Made by a program: the position numbers and the translations under genes. From an uncultured Salinimicrobium sp. (lineage in GTDB: Bacteria; Bacteroidota; Bacteroidia; Flavobacteriales; Flavobacteriaceae): a stretch of 10,179 nt of DNA. This document shows positions 5,293 to 10,179 of this stretch, piece by piece. The stretch spans positions 1 to 10,179 of the forward strand of contig CAMPJY010000106.1 of assembly GCA_946887025.1 (NCBI GenBank), in the 5' to 3' direction. The first letter of the stretch is position 1, and the number at the start of each line of letters is the position of its first letter. A model generated the notes under the pieces. The model did no database searches, had not been told where the DNA came from, and was given only the letters and a program-made list of their open reading frames with translations.

Positions 5293-5326
5293 GCAATTCA
5301 AAAGGCTTATATAAAAGATTTAAACC

Positions 5327-6175
5327 TTATTGTGCAAAGGCAGTAACCTTTTCCACTATTCTGAGAAAATCCTGCGTAAGCTCTTCTTTCTCCCATGGAT
5401 GGGAACCTCCAAAAACATGATCGGCCCCTTCCAGAAGGAACAATTCAGCTTTCGGGCACCATTCTTTTAAATGCCTGGCATGATCCACGTTTACTGTCAG
5501 GTCTTCTGTTCCATGTATTATGAGGAAAGGTTTGTCTAGTGATCTGACCGCCCTCGAGATGGTAAGGCGTTCTTCGTTGGCTTCGAAGTCCTCATAGAAG
5601 CTGAACCTGTGAGGCATCTGTTGTTTGGTGCGGGTATTGGTAATATAACCAATCCCGGCTGCCTTCCAGGCCTCAAATTCCTTTCCCTGGGGAAACCTGG
5701 CAGCAAAATCGCTTACAGAGGCCAGGGTGATAAGTCTGCTGATGCGATCATCTTCCGAGGCTTTTATGATGGCTGTCCCTCCGCCACGGGAATGTCCCAT
5801 CAGGGAAATGTTGGACAGATCGACATAGTTGGAATATTCAGAATTTTCATTGCTGATCCAGTCCAGCACCACCTCCAGATCATCAAGCTCCCTGGTAAAG
5901 GTATTTTCTCCAAAGGCATCCAGGTCTGGAAAGTCGATTGGCTGCTCCAGGGTTCCCCCGTTGAAGGAGAAGTTGAACTTGATAAAGAAGAACCCCCTCC
6001 TGGCAAAGGCTTCAGCCATCAGGTCCCAAAGACCCCAGTCCTTAAAACCCTTATATCCATGACAAAAGATCAAAACCGGTTTGGGGGTATTGTCTTCTTC
6101 AAAGAAAACATCCGTCACCACGGGGCGCTGATGTTTTCCCTCTAATGCTATATTTCTCTTTTTCTTAATTACCAT
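5327..6175 (-). CDS. Alpha/beta hydrolase (serine esterase/peptidase-like)
   Basis: This 282-residue protein has the alpha/beta-hydrolase fold with a complete catalytic triad: S129 in the nucleophile elbow GHSRGG (127-132), D225 in HGTED (221-225) and H253 in GADHVFGG (250-257). The oxyanion-hole region is FCHGYKGFKDWG (37-48). There is no signal peptide, so the enzyme should be cytosolic. Its class (dienelactone-hydrolase or prolyl-oligopeptidase-like) does not reveal the substrate. The ATG at 6175 lies inside the last codons of the AddB-like gene, with a 7-bp overlap, so the two are translated from one mRNA. No functional link to recombination is evident. Confidence 0.9.
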   Translation of the reverse strand: MVIKKKRNIALEGKHQRPVVTDVFFEEDNTPKPVLIFCHGYKGFKDWGLWDLMAEAFARRGFFFIKFNFSFNGGTLEQPIDFPDLDAFGENTFTRELDDLEVVLDWISNENSEYSNYVDLSNISLMGHSRGGGTAIIKASEDDRISRLITLASVSDFAARFPQGKEFEAWKAAGIGYITNTRTKQQMPHRFSFYEDFEANEERLTISRAVRSLDKPFLIIHGTEDLTVNVDHARHLKEWCPKAELFLLEGADHVFGGSHPWEKEELTQDFLRIVEKVTAFAQ

Positions 6176-8919
6176 GATTTCTGTACTATTTCTTTCTCCT
6201 GAAACGGGATCTCAGGATTGCATATTTCTATTATCAGCTCTTTCAGCTGCTCCTGGAAAGCATTCAGTACCTCCTGATCGATCCGGGAATTCTTTACTGC
6301 TCCTCTGCCCTCCTTATTCTTCTGGGAGAACTTCAGAAAACCGCTCTGCAGATTCTTAAAGGAAATGATCCCCGCCTCCGCATTCTCAAAGGGGCTCTGG
6401 TCGTTCAGCATGCTGGCATAGGTCAGGATCTGAAAGGTCTTCCCGTACTTGTCGTAATCGCTGGAAAGCCTGTCCCAGTCTGCAATCTCCACCTGTGCCT
6501 GCTGGACCTTCCCGGTTTTATAATCTATGATCCTGAGCCCTCCGTTATAGGTGTCTACCCGGTCGACGTTCCCGTGAATATACACAGGAAAATTCAGCTC
6601 CGGGATGCTTACCCGGGACCTGAGGTTGCTCTCTACCTGTACGACTTTTATCACATTCCCCTCCTTCAGCTCCTTTATCTCCATCTTCAGGAAATTCAAT
6701 ACATAGCGCTTCGCCACCTCAAAGATCAACAGGTTCTTCCCCCGGGTCAGGGGTTCTTTGGAATATTCTTTTTCAAACTGAAGCGCAACCTCCTCGGGAG
6801 CCTTTTTAATGGCAGCCTGTAAATCCTCGATGCTGATCTCCTTCCCAAGCCACTGCTTGTAAAAAGTCTCCAGGGCCTGATGCACCACCGTTCCAAGGGT
6901 ATTGTACGCGATGGTCTCCTCCACCTCTTCGGCTTCCCTGATTCCGAGGACGTACTGATGGTAAAAGTCAAGGGGATTCCTGATATAGGTGGTAAGGGCT
7001 GAAGGGGAAAATCCTTTTTCGGCCCTTGCCCTGATGCGCTGCAGGATTTCCTCACTTTTCGGAATGCACTGTAAAGTCTGTTCTATGGAAGGCACCTTGG
7101 GGGCAACGGTATATTTCCTGATATGATGATTGGGCAACTTCTCCATTTCCAGCTGCAAAAGAAACCTGCTCTTTTCCCCCGCATTTAAACCATCGCTTTC
7201 GGTATTATACAGCAGGAAAAGGTTCTCCGCCCGCTGCATCAAATGATAAAAGTGATAGGTATAAACAGCATCCTTTTCCTTATAGGTTGGCAACTTATAA
7301 CTGCACTTCAGGTCGTAGGGAATAAAGCTGTTGCTGCTTTTCCCCGCGGGCAGCACTCCCTCGTTCACGGAGGTGAGGATGACATTCTTAAAGTCCAGCA
7401 CCCGCGATTCCAACATCCCCATGATCTGTAAGCCGTTGAAGGGTTTCCCACGGAAATCCACCGACTGGGTGCTTACCAGTTCCTTGAAAATGGAATAAAG
7501 GGATTTAACGGAAGTGATATGTGTGTATTCCTGAAGCAGATCGGAAAGCTTGTTAAACAAAAGGTGGTACTGATACAGGAACTCCAGCGTGAGCTTGTCC
7601 TTATCCCTGTCCAATTTCTCCCTGAACAGAAAGAGCAGCTTCTGAAGGCTCTTCAATCCTGTCAGGGGTTTGCCTTCCCAGCCCTGCAGCAAGGTTTCGA
7701 ATAAAGGTCTGTGATGTTCTGGTAAAGTCTTTAGAAAATCGGGAACACTGAGGTAAACCAGATTTTCCTTTTGAATCCTCTCCGAAATTATAAGGGAATA
7801 GCCTCTTGTCAGTTTCTGGATCAGCGGGTGATTGGTAATCTCAAACAGGTCCTTATAATAAAGATCCTGTCGGTTCTGCGACTGCATTTTGAACAACTGA
7901 TCGAACAGAAAGCTCACCGGGGCATTCTTCAACGGAAAGCCCATGGTAACGTTGACTTCCTGAACATTGGGCGGCAGGGAATTCAGGATGGGCAGCAGCA
8001 TCCCCTCGTCTCCCAGCACCACAGCCGTCTGCCTGATCTCCTCCGGCTCCATGGCGGCAAGGATTTCCCCCACATATTTGGCCTGGCCTATATTTTTAGG
8101 CACGCCCACCATCTCGATCTTCTTTTCTTCCCCAAATACATTTACCACAGGAAATGCTTTTTCCCTGTAATAAGGCCAGGTCCTGGCGTATTCCCTTAAG
8201 AAGAGGGAGGCATCGTGCTGAGTGTCCTTAAAGAAGACCTCATCTATATCCCAGAAAACCTCTGTATTTGTCCGCTCCAGCATTTTCTGAAGAATCCGCT
8301 GTTCCGCCTCATTCAGGGCATTAAAACCTATGAAAACGTGAGGATTTTGGTGCTGTTGCATATATTCCTCCACTTTTTCCGAAGCCACCCGATAAACCAT
8401 CCCCTGGTAGGCCATATTCTTATGCTCCAGTTCCCGCTTCAGCTGCTCATAATATTCGGGCAGCTTTCTCCAGAAGGAGAGATAATTTTCCATTAAGGGA
8501 GTCCTTTCCTCCTGCAGATACCAGTGGTTTATTTCCTGGATATTCGACAGGTAATCGAAGAAAGGTTTATAATCTATCAGGTAGCGGTCGATCTCATTAA
8601 AATCATACAGAAGGGTCTGGGCCCAGGAGGAGAAGGTCTCAAAATTCTCCACCTGCTCTTTGGGGGTGCAGGCCAGATAGGCGGAATAGAATTCAAAAAT
8701 TGCGGAGGTATTGTCAATGGCTTTCAGCCCTGACATCTCCTCCGCGAAATCCTCTATACTGAGGACCTTAGGCGCAAACATGGCGCCTGAGGAGAGCAAA
8801 GCCAGCTCGTGTATCAGAAAAGATCCGGCCCTCTTGCTGGGGAGAATAAAGGTATAATCTGAAACAGGATGCCTGCGGGAAAGGAGTTCCCGGAGGCTTT
8901 GGGTAATGAAAGATGTCAT
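6169..8919 (-). CDS. addB: AddB-like protein with PD-(D/E)XK nuclease domain
   Basis: This 916-residue cytosolic protein resembles AddB, the subunit that with the AddA helicase-nuclease resects double-strand breaks for recombination. The N-terminal half has a helicase-like layout: ILPSKRAGSFL (25-35) replaces the Walker A motif, with no GxGKS/T, so ATP hydrolysis there is unlikely. VNEGVLPAG (518-526) is the counterpart of a late UvrD-family motif. The C-terminal nuclease domain has H680 (GTVVHQALE), D786 (GNVDRVD) and D799-Y-K801 (IIDYKTGK), followed by FQILTYA, the standard active-site order of the Cas4/RecB-like family. I do not see the iron-sulphur cysteine set of Bacillus AddB. At 916 residues it is shorter than Bacillus AddB (about 1,160). 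The ATG at 8919 follows the OmpA terminator by 65 bp. No partner helicase gene is adjacent on either side. Confidence 0.85.
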   Translation of the reverse strand: MTSFITQSLRELLSRRHPVSDYTFILPSKRAGSFLIHELALLSSGAMFAPKVLSIEDFAEEMSGLKAIDNTSAIFEFYSAYLACTPKEQVENFETFSSWAQTLLYDFNEIDRYLIDYKPFFDYLSNIQEINHWYLQEERTPLMENYLSFWRKLPEYYEQLKRELEHKNMAYQGMVYRVASEKVEEYMQQHQNPHVFIGFNALNEAEQRILQKMLERTNTEVFWDIDEVFFKDTQHDASLFLREYARTWPYYREKAFPVVNVFGEEKKIEMVGVPKNIGQAKYVGEILAAMEPEEIRQTAVVLGDEGMLLPILNSLPPNVQEVNVTMGFPLKNAPVSFLFDQLFKMQSQNRQDLYYKDLFEITNHPLIQKLTRGYSLIISERIQKENLVYLSVPDFLKTLPEHHRPLFETLLQGWEGKPLTGLKSLQKLLFLFREKLDRDKDKLTLEFLYQYHLLFNKLSDLLQEYTHITSVKSLYSIFKELVSTQSVDFRGKPFNGLQIMGMLESRVLDFKNVILTSVNEGVLPAGKSSNSFIPYDLKCSYKLPTYKEKDAVYTYHFYHLMQRAENLFLLYNTESDGLNAGEKSRFLLQLEMEKLPNHHIRKYTVAPKVPSIEQTLQCIPKSEEILQRIRARAEKGFSPSALTTYIRNPLDFYHQYVLGIREAEEVEETIAYNTLGTVVHQALETFYKQWLGKEISIEDLQAAIKKAPEEVALQFEKEYSKEPLTRGKNLLIFEVAKRYVLNFLKMEIKELKEGNVIKVVQVESNLRSRVSIPELNFPVYIHGNVDRVDTYNGGLRIIDYKTGKVQQAQVEIADWDRLSSDYDKYGKTFQILTYASMLNDQSPFENAEAGIISFKNLQSGFLKFSQKNKEGRGAVKNSRIDQEVLNAFQEQLKELIIEICNPEIPFQEKEIVQKSW

Positions 8920-8983
8920 GCTTTAAAAGTAATAAGAATTATCCTTTTATGGAGGGCCTGCAGCGCTTCGAAATGCAAAATAA

Positions 8984-9015
8984 CAAAAAGAAAACGCCCC
9001 GGTTTCCCGAGGCGT
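8984..9015 (-). terminator. Rho-independent terminator after the OmpA-family gene
   Basis: On the minus strand a 9-bp stem, ACGCCTCGG with CCGGGGCGT (one T-G wobble), with a stable GAAA tetraloop (9003-9006) is followed by TTTTCTTTTTG. It lies 26 bp past the OmpA stop codon and separates that gene from the AddB-like gene. Confidence 0.93.
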
Positions 9016-9040
9016 CTTCCAAAAAAGAACTATCGATTAA

Positions 9041-10179
9041 CTATTGTTCTGTATCGGTGGTATCAGTTTGTTGCTGGTTGGCATCATCTCTCATCTGCTT
9101 ATCCTTATCCAGGGAGATCTCAACCCTTCTGTTTTCCTGTCTACCTTTAGCGGTATTATTAGTGGAAATAGGTTTGGTTTCACCATATCCTTCAGAGGTA
9201 AGTCGATTCTCAGGGATACCGGCTCCGATCAGGAATTCCCTGACGGAAGCTGCACGCTCTCTGGAAAGTTTCTCATTGTAAGCTTCACTACCAGTACTGT
9301 CTGTGTGTCCTCCAATATGGAATACAGTATTGGAATACTCCTGCATGATATCAGCGATAGACTGCAGCGTTTCATGACTTTCTGGTCGAATGGTCGCTTT
9401 GTCAAGGTCGAACAGAATGGTTCTTGAATACTCGTTCAGTTCCTCGATCACTTCCACGGTAGGCTCAGGACATCCGTTGTTTTCAGCGGTACCTGCTACT
9501 TCCGGGCACTCATCATCCTTGTCAAGGACACCATCGTTATCTTTATCTTCCCATGGACATCCGTTATTATCAGGCTCTCCGGCTTCGTCAGGACAGTCAT
9601 CTTCACCATCTCTTACCCCATCGCCGTCGGCATCAGGACATCCATTCATGGATTCCAGACCGGCTTCGTTTGGACATTCGTCCTGAGGATCTGCTACTCC
9701 ATCGCCATCGGAATCAGGGCAACCGTTGAATTCAGCTAAACCAGCCTGATCAGGACAGTCGTCCTGTCTGTCTTCAATTCCATCGGCATCAGAGTCAGGA
9801 CACCCGTTGAATTGCTCAAGTCCCGCTTCTTCGGGGCATTCATCATCTTTGTCGTAAATACCGTCCCCGTCTGTATCCTTGCCCCCAAAGGCAAATTTAA
9901 CCCCTGCATTGTGCTGCCAGTGGGAATTGAAATCATCACCGAAGGCATGCTTGTACATGGTCTGGAGCGTAATGGCAAAGTTATCCACGATCCAGAAATT
10001 CAATCCTGCGGTACCGTCCAGAACGGCGGTGCCATCATCCTCAATTGCGGCATAACCACCCCCGACTCCTACGAAGGGATCCAGCCAGCCGTCTTCGGAA
10101 CCAAAACTATAATTGAAGGTTCCGTCTACTGCATAGTAAAGTTCATCATCAAAAGATTCGTCGCCGAAATGTTCAAGTT
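9041..10179 (-). CDS. OmpA family outer-membrane protein with thrombospondin type-3 repeats, 5' end outside window
   Basis: This protein anchors the outer membrane to peptidoglycan. The visible 378 residues contain three parts. Residues 1 to about 98 are the end of an outer-membrane beta-barrel (YYAVDGTFNYSFG, FVGVGGGYAAI, ending HNAGVKFAFGG). Residues 101-237 are five calcium-binding thrombospondin type-3 repeats (DxDxDG ... CP ... NGCP). Residues 238-378 hold the OmpA C-terminal domain, with TILFDLDKATI and HTDSTG. D293 and R308 are 15 residues apart, like the diaminopimelate-binding pair of Acinetobacter OmpA. A hydrophilic Gln/Thr tail (QQQTDTTDTEQ) ends the protein. The frame stays open to the right edge, so the TTG at 10003 is internal and not a start. 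The signal peptide and first barrel strands are off-window. A strong terminator follows. Confidence 0.93.
   Translation of the reverse strand, partial: LEHFGDESFDDELYYAVDGTFNYSFGSEDGWLDPFVGVGGGYAAIEDDGTAVLDGTAGLNFWIVDNFAITLQTMYKHAFGDDFNSHWQHNAGVKFAFGGKDTDGDGIYDKDDECPEEAGLEQFNGCPDSDADGIEDRQDDCPDQAGLAEFNGCPDSDGDGVADPQDECPNEAGLESMNGCPDADGDGVRDGEDDCPDEAGEPDNNGCPWEDKDNDGVLDKDDECPEVAGTAENNGCPEPTVEVIEELNEYSRTILFDLDKATIRPESHETLQSIADIMQEYSNTVFHIGGHTDSTGSEAYNEKLSRERAASVREFLIGAGIPENRLTSEGYGETKPISTNNTAKGRQENRRVEISLDKDKQMRDDANQQQTDTTDTEQ
9467..9877 (-). repeat. Five tandem thrombospondin type-3 repeats (81-bp units) within the OmpA gene
   Basis: Four units of 27 residues and one of 29 each carry an acidic DxDxDG loop, a CPxxAG segment and an NGCP ending. 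There are two cysteines per unit. By family knowledge the acidic loops bind Ca2+ and stiffen the linker between the barrel and the peptidoglycan-binding domain. The DNA copies have diverged in sequence, so they are old or under protein-level selection rather than recently duplicated. Confidence 0.9.

Larger units (their letters stand above)
5155..5303. repeat. Palindromic element: three hairpins within terminal inverted repeats (REP-like)
   Basis: The ends are 13-bp inverted repeats matching at 12 positions: TTTTCAATTGCCC (5155-5167) and GGGCAATTCAAAA (5291-5303). Inside are three hairpins in a row (5165-5184, 5208-5253, 5275-5292). As a single strand the whole 149 bases could fold like a cloverleaf. 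It encodes nothing and sits in an intergenic gap. This architecture resembles non-autonomous REP/REPIN or MITE-type elements moved by a RAYT (IS200/IS605-like Y1) transposase acting elsewhere in the genome. That link is inference, because no transposase is present in the window. Confidence 0.75.

Noticed and set aside
7771..8199. Long plus-strand open frame (142 codons) opposite the AddB-like gene
   Set aside because: It is an antisense shadow of a well-supported gene with clear motifs and shows no recognisable protein features.
9467..9877. Regular 81-bp repeats as a possible CRISPR array or minisatellite
   Set aside because: They are in frame inside one gene, diverged at DNA level, and encode a known protein repeat (thrombospondin type 3).
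9041..10003. OmpA gene starting at the TTG at 10003 (320 residues)
   Set aside because: The reading frame stays open to the right edge and the extra residues continue an outer-membrane beta-barrel, so 10003 is internal.

Overview
The window looks like chromosomal DNA of a member of the Bacteroidota, most likely the family Flavobacteriaceae. The reasons are: four exact copies of the Bacteroidota promoter -7 box (TAnnTTTG) just upstream of genes; an OmpA-family protein with thrombospondin type-3 repeats between barrel and peptidoglycan domain; a QueD, LpxH-like and AddB-like set that resembles flavobacterial homologues as I remember them; and almost no Shine-Dalgarno sequences. I cannot name the genus. 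Most of the window is ordinary housekeeping DNA, with nearly every gene on the minus strand, so the layout is best read from right to left.

Right end (10179 to 5327, minus strand): an OmpA-type outer-membrane protein runs in from beyond the edge and ends at a strong intrinsic terminator (8984-9015). Next comes a 916-residue AddB-like protein with a degenerate helicase-like N-terminal part and a C-terminal PD-(D/E)XK nuclease. Its last 7 bases overlap the start of an alpha/beta hydrolase.

Middle (about 5326 to 4552): an AT-rich interval of about 500 bp holds an elaborate palindromic element (5155-5303), in which three hairpins lie inside 13-bp terminal inverted repeats. It also holds one doubtful small ORF. 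A plus-strand tRNA-Ala (anticodon GGC) follows at 4721-4794 with its own promoter box and a textbook terminator. Its promoter is back to back with the promoter of the next minus-strand operon.

Left of that (4551 to 1659, minus strand): a GNAT acetyltransferase overlaps a MATE-family transporter by 4 bp. Then come a LiuC-like enoyl-CoA hydratase/isomerase with its own -7 box and a 59-residue single-pass membrane protein.

Left end: one plus-strand 2-oxoglutarate/Fe(II) oxygenase (991-1635) is divergent from queD. queD is followed by the N-terminal part of an LpxH-like lipid A enzyme cut off by the window edge. 

I see no defence island, CRISPR array, prophage, transposase or biosynthetic cluster. 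The strongest structure not explained by genes is the palindromic element at 5155-5303, which resembles non-autonomous REP-type elements. Smaller points of interest are the 59-residue membrane protein, the inverted repeats in the GNAT leader, a conflict between a promoter box and a TTG start at 991, and the AddB-like gene with no helicase partner next to it.
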